Of a stretch of 38,787 nt of DNA, positions 1 through 8,238 are shown in pieces (within the stretch, counting starts at the first letter, position 1; the number at the start of each line of letters is the position of its first letter). The stretch is from an uncultured Bacilli bacterium. GTDB taxonomy: Bacteria; Bacillota_I; Bacilli_A; RF39; UBA660. Position numbers and translations under genes: made by a program. Under the pieces are notes generated by a model. It had not been told where the DNA came from and made no database searches. It was given only the letters and a program-made list of their open reading frames with translations. The stretch is from assembly GCA_949425575.1 (NCBI GenBank), contig CASPVX010000006.1:1-38787 (forward strand), read 5' to 3'.

Positions 1-572
1 TTTATAGTAACATTTTCTCTTCTATATCTTCCTGCATTTTCATCATCAATATCTTTTAATACTAATTGATGAATACTTTTAATATTCCACTCAGTAATTG
101 GATTGTTCTCTTTTACCAAATCACTTAAATATAAAATAGCCTTTTCATGATTGATTGCTTCCAAATGCTCTTTTATTGATTTCCCTCCAACTGTAATTCC
201 TTCCAGCACTACTTGTGTTTCTCTAAGTGTTAAAGTGTTACCTTCTATACCGTTACTGTTATATGTCCATTCAAGATTAATCGATTCTTCTAATGATCTT
301 AAAGTTTCTTTCGGTATTGGTCTTTTATTATCTAATTCTCTCTTTAATTGATCAACTTCATTAAAATAATTATCCTCTAAATCAATAATAAATTCTATAG
401 AATCTGATTTGATAACTCGCTTATCCACAGGTTTTATTGCATCAACTGGAATATTCCAACTGTTTCCGTTTTTAACAGCTCCTTCAATCCTGCCATCTTG
501 TAATAATTGCCTTATTCTTCTTTCACTAATATTCCATTTTTTTACAGCTTCTTTAGTAGTCATAAAATCCAT
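1..572 (-). CDS. Fic/DOC family AMP-transferase with N-terminal HTH, partial (3' end off window)
   Basis: The reading frame is open from an ATG at 572 to the left edge, about 190 codons, and continues outside. Residues 1-50 form an excisionase/MerR-like helix-turn-helix (TTKEAVKKWNISERRIRQLL, then NGNSWNIP). Residues 106-112 read SNGIEGN, matching the (S/T)xxxE(G/N) inhibitory helix of class II Fic proteins, followed by the usual TLTLRET and, near the edge, AGRYRRENV. The catalytic HPFxxGNGR loop would lie off the window. Fic enzymes usually transfer AMP to hydroxyl groups of target proteins. The start is supported by AGAGGTG about 7 nt upstream and a strong promoter. Its place beside an integrase suggests cargo of an integrated element. 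Family call is firm; the target is unknown. Confidence 0.88.
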   Translation of the reverse strand, partial: MDFMTTKEAVKKWNISERRIRQLLQDGRIEGAVKNGNSWNIPVDAIKPVDKRVIKSDSIEFIIDLEDNYFNEVDQLKRELDNKRPIPKETLRSLEESINLEWTYNSNGIEGNTLTLRETQVVLEGITVGGKSIKEHLEAINHEKAILYLSDLVKENNPITEWNIKSIHQLVLKDIDDENAGRYRRENVTI

Positions 573-593
573 AACGCTTCACCTCTATATATT

Positions 594-622
594 ATTATAC
601 CGTTATCGGTAGTTTTAGTCAA
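594..622 (-). promoter_or_regulatory. Sigma-A promoter of the Fic gene with an embedded palindrome
   Basis: On the minus strand, TTGACT (617-622), a 17-nt spacer and TATAAT (594-599) form a near-consensus promoter about 20 nt upstream of the Fic ribosome binding site. The spacer holds an inverted repeat, TACCG-ATAA-CGGTA (598-611), placed where a bound repressor would block RNA polymerase. The HTH of the Fic protein itself is one possible ligand; that is inference. Confidence 0.7.
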
Positions 623-638
623 CTACATAAGACTAATT

Positions 639-1900
639 TTATCTATATTTAATAATTTCATCTATAATATCTGATTTAACTGTTTGTTCAAATTTTTCAC
701 TTGCTTCTTTAAGTGTTTCATCAGTTGTAGATATATAATAATTTTCAGTAGCCTCTATCTTGCTATGTCCTAAAATGTCAGCTACATCTCTAATTTCTAC
801 ACCATTTCTTAGACTCTTTGTTGCATAACTTCCTCGTAAGTCATAGAATCTGCAATTTTCTATTCCCAATTCTGTATGAACCACTTTATATGGATATTTC
901 ACGATATCAGTTCCACTATAAATACCATTTTCTTTTCTAAATACTAAATCAAGGTTTTTCAATAATTTAGATTTTCTAACTGTTTCAACAATTCTATATT
1001 CTATTATTTTTCCATATTTATTTTTAACTTCTTCCAAATGATAATAATGATACCTTTTACCAGATAACTTTTTAAAATTTTCTTGTTTCCTTTTATAATT
1101 TTTTAGAGCTACTAGCAAAGTATCACAAATATATACTTTTCTTACTCCATTTACTGTTTTTGTTGTTCCCAAAAACCATTTTCCTTTTTCATCTTTAACT
1201 TTACTATAAACATTATGCTCTATACTAATTATTCTCTTTTCAAGATCAATATTATCCCAAGTTAGTGCACAAACCTCGCCAGTTCTCATTCCAGTAAAAC
1301 ATGCGACTAGAAATGCACAGGTAAAAGTATCATTATTTTTAAATCTCTTTAAAATAATATCAATTTCTTCTTGAGTATAAATATGCCTTATAGTCTTTTT
1401 TTTAATTGTTCTATATGTGGCAAACTTATAGTTATTGCTGGATTATAATTAATAAATCCAAAGATATCAGTTGCTACTCTAAATGAACATTTTATTACTT
1501 TTACGAAATTTTTTAAATATCCATAAGAATAATCATATCTTCTACATACATCTATTAAATATTTATTTAACTGATAACTTGTAATTGCATTAAGTCTATA
1601 ATGACCTAAATAAATCTTTAAATACTTATTAACAATAACTGAATACTCTTCTATTGTTCTATATTTTAAATTCACTTTGCAATAATTATCTAGCCAATAG
1701 TCTAAATAATCTCCATACGACATATAGCTTTCCGTTTTACATCCTCCATTTTGATATTCTTCATAAGCTTTTTGTCCTGCAGTAAATGCTGCATTTTTTG
1801 TTTTAAACCCAGATTTTGAAATATACTTTCTCTTGCCATTTACTCTTGCTGTTTCAAATCGATACTGATATACCTTTCCCCTTTTTTGAATACTAATCAT
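639..1900 (-). pseudogene. Tyrosine recombinase/integrase, split by a -1 shift at an A8 run
   Basis: Two overlapping frames make one Tn916-like integrase of about 420 aa. The upstream part (start 1900, stop 1388) has the arm-binding domain (RGKVYQYRF) and the SAM-like core-binding domain. The downstream frame, open from about 1400 to 639, has the catalytic domain: GMRTGEV with the first Arg, a central Lys (TKTVNG), YDLRGSYAT with the second Arg, LGHSKIEAT, and the Tyr nucleophile in ENYYIST. The usual HxxR box reads YxxR here. The frames meet at eight As (1396-1403): one more A, or a -1 slip, restores a continuous protein. ATG at 1900 has GGGAG nine nt upstream. It may be a true inactivation, a homopolymer error or frameshifted expression. 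Confidence 0.85.
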
Positions 1901-1947
1901 TCTTATCATCTCCCTTTCATTTTCGATTAGTTTTACTAAAACAAAAA

Positions 1948-1980
1948 GAAATGTTATCATTTTATCTATGTTAACATTCC
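1948..1980. repeat. Imperfect inverted repeat upstream of the integrase
   Basis: Arms of 13 nt (1948-1960 and 1968-1980) match at 11 of 13 positions around a 7-nt spacer. The right arm contains the perfect 10-bp palindrome ATGTTAACAT. It lies about 50 nt upstream of the integrase start, in the 120-nt gap to secA, so it could be an operator or a recombinase-binding arm of an attachment site. No second att copy is visible in the window. Confidence 0.45.
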
Positions 1981-2081
1981 TTTATTTATCAATGTTTTAG
2001 TTATTTATTTTTAATTTATGGGAACAAATGTAAATTTCGCTACCACTTTGGATTTTTTCAAATTCTTCGAAAAGCCTTATT

Positions 2082-4580
2082 TTACTTAACTTTTAAGCAA
2101 CAATTTTTATACTTTTTCCCGCTACCGCAAGGACATAAATCATTGCGTCCTACTTTTTTAACTCTTTTTGGAGATTGTTTTTTTATTTTATTAGGGTCTT
2201 CTACAGCATTCCCTTTAATAACTTGTTCACGTTCAGTATTTTGTCTTACTTCAGCATTTACAAGAAGTCTAGTTACGTCTGTATCAATAACATCTAATAA
2301 ATTATCAAACATTTCATAACCTTCTGCAGTGTAAGCTCTAAGTGGATTTTCTTGTGCATATCCACGAAGTCCAATACCTTCTCTAAGCAATGACATAGAA
2401 TTAATATGTTCCATCCAATGTGTATCAATTACTTTAAGTGTAATAGCTTTTTCGAATTCATTTGTTATTTCTTCTGGAACATCAGAAATCTTAGCCTCAT
2501 ATTCTTTATTTACTTCTTCATAAATTCTATCAACTAAACTATCTGGATCTAATCCATCTAATTCATTTAATTCTAATTTATCTTTTAATAAATTACTATT
2601 TACTGATTCTAAAATTTCAGAAACATCTAATCCAGTTAAACTTCCATCTGGATTAACATGAGTTTTTACAATTAAATCAATATAATCTTTAAATGTATTT
2701 AAAATAGTTTCATGAATTGATTCATTATCTAAAATTTCATTTCTTTTACCATAAATAATATTTCTTTGATTATTAATTACATCATCATATTCAAGTAAAG
2801 TTTTACGAACATCAAAGTTATTTCCTTCAACTTGTTTTTGAGCTGATTCAATAGTTTTTGTAATCATTTTATTTTCAATTGCCATATCCCCAGCAAAACC
2901 AAGTCTTTCAAGCATGCCTTTAGCTCTAGAAGTTCCAAATCTAACCATTAATTCATCTTCAAACGAAACACAAAATTGAGTAAATCCTGGATCTCCTTGA
3001 CGACCAGAACGACCTCTTAATTGGTTATCAATACGTCTAGATTCATGTCTTTCACTACCTATAACACAAAGACCACCAAGTTCTTTTACACCATCACCAA
3101 GTTGAATATCTGTTCCACGCCCTGCCATATTAGTAGCTATTGTAACAGAACCCTTTTGACCTGCTTTTGCAATTATTTCAGCTTCACGAGCATTGTTCTT
3201 CGCATTTAAAACTTCATGAGGAATATGTGCTTTTTTAAGCATAGAGCTTAATAATTCACTTGTTTCTACAGCTACAGTACCAACTAATACTGGTTGTCCA
3301 TTTTTATGTCTTTCTTCTATTTCTTTAATAATAGCTTTATATTTTCCAGAAGCTGTTGCGAAAATTAAATCTGGTCTATCTTCTCTTATTACTGGTTTAT
3401 TTGTAGGGATAGTAATAACATACATATTATAAATTGATCTAAATTCTTCTTCTTCTGTTTTTGCTGTTCCTGTCATTCCAGAAATTTTATTATACATTCT
3501 AAATAAATTTTGGAAAGTAATTGTTGCTAGTGTACGAGTTTCTTCATTTATCTCTACACCTTCTTTAGCTTCAATTGCTTGATGAAGCCCATCTGAAAAT
3601 ACACGGCCTTTCATTAAACGACCAGTAAATTGATCGATAATAACAACTTGTCCATCAGCAACTACATAATCAAAATCTTTTTTAAATGAAAAGTTTGCTT
3701 TTAATGCTTGATTGATAAAATGAAGTAAATTAGCATGTTCTATATCATATAAATTTGGAATTCTAAAAAATTCCTCAGCTTTTTTCATTCCTGTTTCATC
3801 TAATGTAACAGCTTTTGTTTTTTCATCATAAACATAACCTTCATTTTCTTTTAATGTTTTAGCAAATTTATCTGTTTGCATATATAATCCAGCAGATTTC
3901 ATTTTTCCACCAGAAATAATAAGTGGAGTTCTAGCCTCATCGATTAATACTGAATCTACTTCATCGACTATAACAAAGTTAAGTGGTCTTTGAACTCTTT
4001 GATCAGCCTCAACAACCATGTTATCTCTTAAATAATCAAATCCGATTTCGTTATTTGTTGAATACATAATATCACAATTATAAGCTTCTCTTTTCTCTTC
4101 AGCATTATACTCACGATAATTAACACCAACAGTAAGACCTAAAAACCTATAGATCTCACCCATCCACTCAGCATCACGTCCAGCTAGATATTCATTAACT
4201 GTGATAATATGAACACCCTTACCTGTTAAGGCATTTAAATAAGCTGGCATAGTTGCAGTTAAAGTTTTACCTTCTCCTGTTTTCATCTCAGCTATGTTTC
4301 CATAATGAATAGCAAGTCCACCAATAATTTGTACTTTATATGGTTTTTGCTTAAGAACTCTAAATGCAGCCTCACGAGCTACTGCAAAAGCCTCTACTAA
4401 AATATCTTCTAATGTTTCCCCATCAGCTAATCTCTTTTTAAATTCTTCTGTTTTTGCAATAAGTTTTTTATCAGATAATTTAGTCATTTCATCATCTAAT
4501 GCCATAATCTTATCGGCAATTTTATCAAACTTATCTAATTCTTTATATTCATGATCAAATATTTTTTGTAAAAATCCCAT
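2082..4580 (-). CDS. secA: Protein translocase subunit SecA
   Basis: An 832-aa ATPase motor that drives Sec-dependent export through SecYEG. Visible features are the Walker A region (MKTGEGKTLTATMPAYL), the DEAD-type VIVDEVDSVLIDEAR, the helicase motif GRGTDIQLG followed by QLRGRSGRQGDPG, and a C-terminal zinc-binding SEC-C motif CPCGSGKKYKNCC. Length is normal for the family. ATG at 4580 follows GGAAAGGAAG. It lies 16 nt downstream of the last of three tandem paralogues and may be transcribed with them. The usual Bacilli order is hpf-secA-prfB; here the segment after secA holds an integrase. Confidence 0.98.
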   Translation of the reverse strand: MGFLQKIFDHEYKELDKFDKIADKIMALDDEMTKLSDKKLIAKTEEFKKRLADGETLEDILVEAFAVAREAAFRVLKQKPYKVQIIGGLAIHYGNIAEMKTGEGKTLTATMPAYLNALTGKGVHIITVNEYLAGRDAEWMGEIYRFLGLTVGVNYREYNAEEKREAYNCDIMYSTNNEIGFDYLRDNMVVEADQRVQRPLNFVIVDEVDSVLIDEARTPLIISGGKMKSAGLYMQTDKFAKTLKENEGYVYDEKTKAVTLDETGMKKAEEFFRIPNLYDIEHANLLHFINQALKANFSFKKDFDYVVADGQVVIIDQFTGRLMKGRVFSDGLHQAIEAKEGVEINEETRTLATITFQNLFRMYNKISGMTGTAKTEEEEFRSIYNMYVITIPTNKPVIREDRPDLIFATASGKYKAIIKEIEERHKNGQPVLVGTVAVETSELLSSMLKKAHIPHEVLNAKNNAREAEIIAKAGQKGSVTIATNMAGRGTDIQLGDGVKELGGLCVIGSERHESRRIDNQLRGRSGRQGDPGFTQFCVSFEDELMVRFGTSRAKGMLERLGFAGDMAIENKMITKTIESAQKQVEGNNFDVRKTLLEYDDVINNQRNIIYGKRNEILDNESIHETILNTFKDYIDLIVKTHVNPDGSLTGLDVSEILESVNSNLLKDKLELNELDGLDPDSLVDRIYEEVNKEYEAKISDVPEEITNEFEKAITLKVIDTHWMEHINSMSLLREGIGLRGYAQENPLRAYTAEGYEMFDNLLDVIDTDVTRLLVNAEVRQNTEREQVIKGNAVEDPNKIKKQSPKRVKKVGRNDLCPCGSGKKYKNCCLKVK

Positions 4581-4596
4581 TTGTTTTCTTCCTTTC

Positions 4597-5163
4597 CTAT
4601 ATTATTCTAAACGAACCAATTCTATTATCTTCAATTTGATTTTGTAATGTTAATGTTTTTGGCGCTTCTGGCTTATGTATTTTTTTGTATATTTCCATGT
4701 ACGCATTTATTTCTTCTCTTGACATTTCTGGTTTAATAGATAAAAGATATGCCAACAAAAGATCATTTTCCTTAACTATTTCATCCATAAGTCCACAAAT
4801 TTCTCCAGAAACACCAGGAATTTCATTAGAAAGAACAACAACATCTCCCTCACAATTATGAGTTTTACTTAATGTAGTAAAATATTCTTTAGATGTTAAA
4901 ACATCTTCATAAAAAAGCAAGCGAGGAATTACTACTGTAGGTTCTTTTACTTGTTTTAATTCAACCGTATGAAAAGTAGCATACTCTTCTTTTTCTTTAA
5001 TTTTTTCTAAACACTTTCTACTAATACTATGTTTAGCTTCAGTTAATCTTTGTTGTGCTTTTAAAATCCTAGAACTTGTTACTAATTTAGTAACTGTATC
5101 ATCATGCATAACTATCCAAGGTCTTGTAATTAATAATTTATCAGTAGGATATTTATTTTCCAT
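4597..5163 (-). CDS. Uncharacterised protein, tandem paralogue 3 of 3
   Basis: A 188-aa soluble protein with no signal peptide or membrane segment. I do not recognise a named family. It shares ordered blocks with the next two genes upstream: an N-terminal YPTDKLLITRPW, FHTVELKQ near residue 66, YEDVL, HNCEGDVVVL with a Cys conserved in all three copies, PGV, LLAYLLSIKPEMSREEI, and a C-terminal PKTLTLQNQI. It is the last gene of the trio, directly before secA. The mixed alpha/beta pattern with a fixed HxC or HC element suggests a compact globular protein of unknown job. Confidence 0.8.
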   Translation of the reverse strand: MENKYPTDKLLITRPWIVMHDDTVTKLVTSSRILKAQQRLTEAKHSISRKCLEKIKEKEEYATFHTVELKQVKEPTVVIPRLLFYEDVLTSKEYFTTLSKTHNCEGDVVVLSNEIPGVSGEICGLMDEIVKENDLLLAYLLSIKPEMSREEINAYMEIYKKIHKPEAPKTLTLQNQIEDNRIGSFRII

Positions 5164-5196
5164 TTTATCAACTCCTTATAAACTTTAGACTAATAT

Positions 5197-5754
5197 CTAA
5201 AATCTTTCAAATGTACCTTTCCCGTTTTCATATATAATATAATTTCTTAAAGTCATTGTTTTAGGTTTCGACTTTTTTTCTTGTTCCTTATACATTTTCA
5301 TAAATAATTCAATTTCCTGTTTCGTCAGTTTTAACTTAATATCTAAAAGATAATTTCTTAAAAAATCATTATCTAGAGATAAAAGATTTAAAATTGAGTG
5401 TATTCCTTCTTTTACTCCTGGGTGCTGATCATTTAAAACATAAACTTCTCCTTCAGCACAATGTGATAAACTAACATACTGATTGTATATTGTTCCATCT
5501 AAAACATCTTCATATCCATATAAAGTTGGAGTTACCACAATAGAATTAGGTAATTGTGATAAAACTACTGTATGAAGTGAAATAGTATCAGCATTAGGGA
5601 ATTTTTCATTAATTTCACTTGTAGTAAGTAATTGCTTAAGTCTAGTAGATTCTACTACCATCTTATCCATAACTGTACTATCTATAGAAAAATCTCTATC
5701 AACAACCCAAGGTTTTGCAACAAATAATTTATCTACTTCATAGCGTTTTTCCAT
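5197..5754 (-). CDS. Uncharacterised protein, tandem paralogue 2 of 3
   Basis: A 185-aa protein and the most divergent of the trio: the N-terminal block reads YEVDKLFVAKPW rather than YPTD(K/E)LLITRPW, and the central block is SHCAEGEVYVL. LHTVVLSQ, YEDVL, HPGV, NDFLRNYLLDIK and KPKTMTLRNYI are kept. It starts at an ATG after AGGAG and lies 33 nt before the next paralogue. The spacing and shared direction indicate one transcript. Function is unknown; nothing in it looks like a transmembrane, nucleotide-binding or catalytic motif that I can name. Confidence 0.8.
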   Translation of the reverse strand: MEKRYEVDKLFVAKPWVVDRDFSIDSTVMDKMVVESTRLKQLLTTSEINEKFPNADTISLHTVVLSQLPNSIVVTPTLYGYEDVLDGTIYNQYVSLSHCAEGEVYVLNDQHPGVKEGIHSILNLLSLDNDFLRNYLLDIKLKLTKQEIELFMKMYKEQEKKSKPKTMTLRNYIIYENGKGTFERF

Positions 5755-5802
5755 AATATCAACTCCTAAAAAGTACTATATTAAAAAGAATTTAAAAAAT
5801 AC

Positions 5803-6399
5803 TTATTTTATTTCTCTTGTTATTTTACAAATCCTTGTTTTTCCATACAAATTATATGGATTTATCAATTCATTTGTTAATGTTAAAGTTTTTGGCCTTA
5901 TCTCTTCGTTCTTTTTGTTATAAATTTTTAAATACCTAATCATTTCCTCTAAACTAAGTTCTGGTTTTGTTGCTAATAGATATGCAATTACATCCGCATT
6001 ATTACTACCAATCAATTCTATTAAAGGTACAAGGGATTTATCTACACCTGATTTTTCATCATCTAAAACTACTGTATCACCTGGACAATTATGAACAAAA
6101 CTCAAATCAAAATACTTCTTACCAGTTAATACATCTACAAAACCTAACGAAGATGCTGGAACAACCATAGTAAATAACTTTTTTTGTCTTAAAACTACTG
6201 TATGTATACATTTTTCAGACTGCTTTGCACGCTCTATCATTTTTTTTGACATTCCCCTTGGTGTCTGTCCTAAAGGAATTAAACTTTGACGCAATTCTAA
6301 CATATCAATTGGTGTTAGCTTTTTAGTAGCAGACTCATCACTAACAACTACCCATGGTCTTGTAATTAATAATTCATCTGTAGGATATTTTCTCTCCAT
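5803..6399 (-). CDS. Uncharacterised protein, tandem paralogue 1 of 3
   Basis: A 198-aa protein, first gene of the trio after the hpf terminator. It is close to the third copy at its start (YPTDELLITRPWVV), in HNCPGDTVVL and in PKTLTLTNELI, and carries an extra basic tail (KTRICKITREIK). The ATG at 6399 follows GGGAGTG. An extended -10 promoter lies about 20 nt upstream, so the trio can be expressed apart from hpf. The keeping of three diverged copies rather than one suggests separate roles or subunits of one assembly; that is inference. Confidence 0.8.
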   Translation of the reverse strand: MERKYPTDELLITRPWVVVSDESATKKLTPIDMLELRQSLIPLGQTPRGMSKKMIERAKQSEKCIHTVVLRQKKLFTMVVPASSLGFVDVLTGKKYFDLSFVHNCPGDTVVLDDEKSGVDKSLVPLIELIGSNNADVIAYLLATKPELSLEEMIRYLKIYNKKNEEIRPKTLTLTNELINPYNLYGKTRICKITREIK

Positions 6400-6418
6400 A
6401 ATATCACTCCCAACAAAT

Positions 6419-6427
6419 ATTGTAGCA
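6419..6427 (-). promoter_or_regulatory. Extended -10 promoter for the paralogue trio
   Basis: The minus strand reads TG-C-TACAAT just downstream of the hpf terminator and about 20 nt before the first paralogue. No good -35 box is seen, as expected for an extended -10 promoter. Confidence 0.45.
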
Positions 6428-6448
6428 AAAAAAGACTAAAAAGTCTTT
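6427..6448 (-). terminator. Intrinsic terminator of hpf
   Basis: AAAGACT-loop-AGTCTTT hairpin followed by a T run on the minus strand. The stem overlaps the hpf stop codon. Confidence 0.8.
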
Positions 6449-6980
6449 ATTTTGAACTAATTAAACCATAATTACCGTCTTTTCTTTTATATACGACTTC
6501 TACTTCTCCATTTTCTGAGTTCTTAAATACGAAAAATTCATGATCAATTAAATTCATTTGTAAAATTGCTTCTTCCTCATTCATTGGTTTTAATTCAATG
6601 CTTTTTCTTTTTACAATTTCAGATTTATCATTTTCTTCTTCTTTTTGTTCAAACTCTGTTATAAACTCTATAACTTTTTCTTTAGCATTTTTTCTATTAA
6701 TACGTGTTTTATTTTTACGAATTTGTCTTTCTATTTTATCAACAACTAAATCGATTGATGCATATACATCCTTGTTACTATCTTCGGCTCTTAATAAAAG
6801 TTTTGTTGCTGGAATAGTTACTTCAACAACATAATTAACACCGCTTTGTCTAATAACCACCTTAGCATTTAACTCCTCTGGATTATTGAAATATTTTTCA
6901 ATCTTTTTAAGCTTACTTTCAACATAACTTGATATGCTATCAGTAACTTCAAATTTTCTTCCATGTATTTCACATTTCAT
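6447..6980 (-). CDS. hpf: Long-form ribosome hibernation promoting factor
   Basis: A 177-aa HPF of the long type. Residues 1-100 are the RaiA/YfiA ribosome-binding fold (MKCEIHGRKFEVTDSI, then KIEKYF and VEVTIPATKLLLRAED). The C-terminal 55 residues are the dimerisation domain used to pair 70S ribosomes into 100S dimers (PMNEEEAILQMNLIDHEFFVF, then YKRKDGNYGLI). The ATG at 6980 follows GGAGGGATAAT. Placement upstream of secA is the usual Bacilli order, although three extra genes intervene here. It has its own promoter and terminator. Confidence 0.96.
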   Translation of the reverse strand: MKCEIHGRKFEVTDSISSYVESKLKKIEKYFNNPEELNAKVVIRQSGVNYVVEVTIPATKLLLRAEDSNKDVYASIDLVVDKIERQIRKNKTRINRKNAKEKVIEFITEFEQKEEENDKSEIVKRKSIELKPMNEEEAILQMNLIDHEFFVFKNSENGEVEVVYKRKDGNYGLISSK

Positions 6981-6998
6981 ATTATCCCTCCTATATTC

Positions 6999-7007
6999 AT
7001 TATATCA
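6999..7007 (-). promoter_or_regulatory. hpf: Extended -10 promoter of hpf
   Basis: TG-A-TATAAT on the minus strand, about 20 nt upstream of the hpf start; the -35 region is only A/T-rich. Confidence 0.5.
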
Positions 7008-7041
7008 CAAATCTTATTAAAAAATTATGTAATATTATGTG

Positions 7042-7067
7042 AAAAAAACTACACAAGGGTAGTTTTT
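7042..7067 (-). terminator. Intrinsic terminator of cspA
   Basis: AAAAACTAC-loop-GTAGTTTTT with a following T run on the minus strand. The last codons and the TAG stop of the cold-shock gene form part of the stem. Confidence 0.8.
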
Positions 7068-7261
7068 ATTTCAATAACATTTTTAGCTTGTAATCCTTTA
7101 TCTGTTCTCACAAGTTCAAATTCTACATATTGTCCTTCAACTAAAGTTTTATAACCTTCAGTTAGAATTGCTGAATAGTGTACGAATATATCTTCATGGT
7201 CTTTATATTCAATAAATCCAAAACCTTTGTCATTATTGAACCATTTTACCTTTCCGCGCAT
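7049..7261 (-). CDS. cspA: Cold-shock protein (CspA/CspB family)
   Basis: A 70-aa single cold-shock domain from the ATG at 7261 ([19 protein letters not shown]), with RNP1 (KGFGFIEY) and RNP2 (DIFVHYSAI), which bind single-stranded RNA or DNA. A second in-frame ATG at 7300 would add 13 residues and has the better SD (AAGGAGG, 5 nt spacing). The inner ATG has GAGAGGAG about 9 nt upstream and gives the family-typical N-terminus. Both could be used. The gene sits alone between a long leader and its own terminator. Confidence 0.93.
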   Translation of the reverse strand: MRGKVKWFNNDKGFGFIEYKDHEDIFVHYSAILTEGYKTLVEGQYVEFELVRTDKGLQAKNVIEIKTTLV

Positions 7262-7300
7262 TTTATCCACGCTCCTCTCTATTCCTTTAATGTCAAGCAT

Positions 7301-7453
7301 ACATACCTCCTTATGCTAATATAATTGACTACATATATCGACATATTTTGCTAGCAACGTATGTGTCGGATACGTTATTAATTCTATCACTAAATTTTGC
7401 AAATAAATGAATCTGGTCTAAATAATGGTTCTGGATGACTAAACGACGATTTT
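7301..7453 (-). promoter_or_regulatory. cspA leader/promoter region with inverted repeat
   Basis: No gene is seen here. The stretch contains AACGTAT-N7-ATACGTT (7356-7376), able to form a hairpin about 95 nt before the cold-shock start. Cold-shock mRNAs often have structured leaders. I could not fix a -35/-10 pair with confidence. The right end also holds GACTAAACG (7437-7445), the near-complement of a repeat found between agrB and agrD. Confidence 0.35.
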
Positions 7454-7573
7454 TTGAAAATATTTTTGTCAAAAATTGTCTTTCACGCAAATTTTAGGGT
7501 CAATCGAGCAAAGTTCAACAATAAAAATTTACAAAATGTTAGAATTAATCTCGTAATAAGGGGCGTAAGATAT

Positions 7574-8191
7574 ATGAAAAAATTATTTATTAATAATTCA
7601 CTAGGTCTTGTAAGAAAATACTATCCAGAATATTCTGAAGAAAAAATAGCTGAAATTGAATATGGATTACTTTCAATTTACCTAACAGTAACTAAGTTAA
7701 TTGTAATATCAATTATAGCATTTCTATTAGATATATTTATAGAAAGTCTAATTTTCACAATTCTATATAATATTATTCGAACTCCATCATTTGGATTGCA
7801 CGCAACCAAAAGTTGGATTTGCTTATTAAGCTCTGCAATAATATTCATTAGTATGCCATATTTATGTAAATATATAATTATTCCCAAAATAGTATTATTT
7901 ATATTTGGCACAATTGGAATATTTTTTATTTATAAAAATAGTCCTGCTGACACTGAAAAAAGACCAATAATAAACAAGCAAAGAAGAATGGCATTTAAAA
8001 TTATTTCTACAGTAATCGCCATTACAATGGTTGTAATCGCATTACTTATAAATAACTATTTCATTTCAAACTCACTTATTGCAGTAATTTTAATACAGAG
8101 TTTTATAATTTCACCATTTGCATATGAATTATTTCATTTGCCATATGACAACTATAAAAACTATATAAATAACTATTTAACTAGCGTTTAG
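7574..8191 (+). CDS. agrB: AgrB-family peptide-processing membrane endopeptidase
   Basis: A 205-aa membrane protein that trims and cyclises the AgrD propeptide. The catalytic pair is visible as His76 and Cys83 in SFGLHATKSWICLLSS, almost the same numbering as in staphylococcal AgrB. The family motif SPADTEKRPI follows near residue 125. At least four hydrophobic segments are present. I chose ATG 7574 because the N-terminus then matches AgrB length and follows AAGGGG; an in-frame ATG at 7454 would add 40 residues of no family likeness. agrD follows 47 nt downstream. Confidence 0.95.
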   Translation: MKKLFINNSLGLVRKYYPEYSEEKIAEIEYGLLSIYLTVTKLIVISIIAFLLDIFIESLIFTILYNIIRTPSFGLHATKSWICLLSSAIIFISMPYLCKYIIIPKIVLFIFGTIGIFFIYKNSPADTEKRPIINKQRRMAFKIISTVIAITMVVIALLINNYFISNSLIAVILIQSFIISPFAYELFHLPYDNYKNYINNYLTSV

Positions 8192-8212
8192 ACGAATGCG
8201 CATCGTTTAGAC
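8185..8212 (+). repeat. Direct repeat CGTTTAGAC between agrB and agrD
   Basis: CGTTTAGAC occurs at 8185-8193, covering the agrB stop, and again at 8204-8212, start to start 19 bp, with palindrome ATGCGCAT between. A near-complement is at 7437-7445 upstream of agrB. The core resembles LytTR half-sites, but the spacing is shorter than the usual 21-22 bp. Confidence 0.4.
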
Positions 8213-8238
8213 ATAAATTGTGAAAGGAGGCTGTATTT

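Noticed and set aside
2040-2080. Terminator of secA
   Set aside because: TTTTCGAA-GAA-TTTGAAAA can fold on the minus strand but is not followed by a T run, so I do not call it a terminator.
7454-7573. N-terminal extension of AgrB from an upstream ATG
   Set aside because: The extra 40 residues are unlike AgrB, lack a good ribosome binding site, and the shorter form puts His76 and Cys83 at the family positions.
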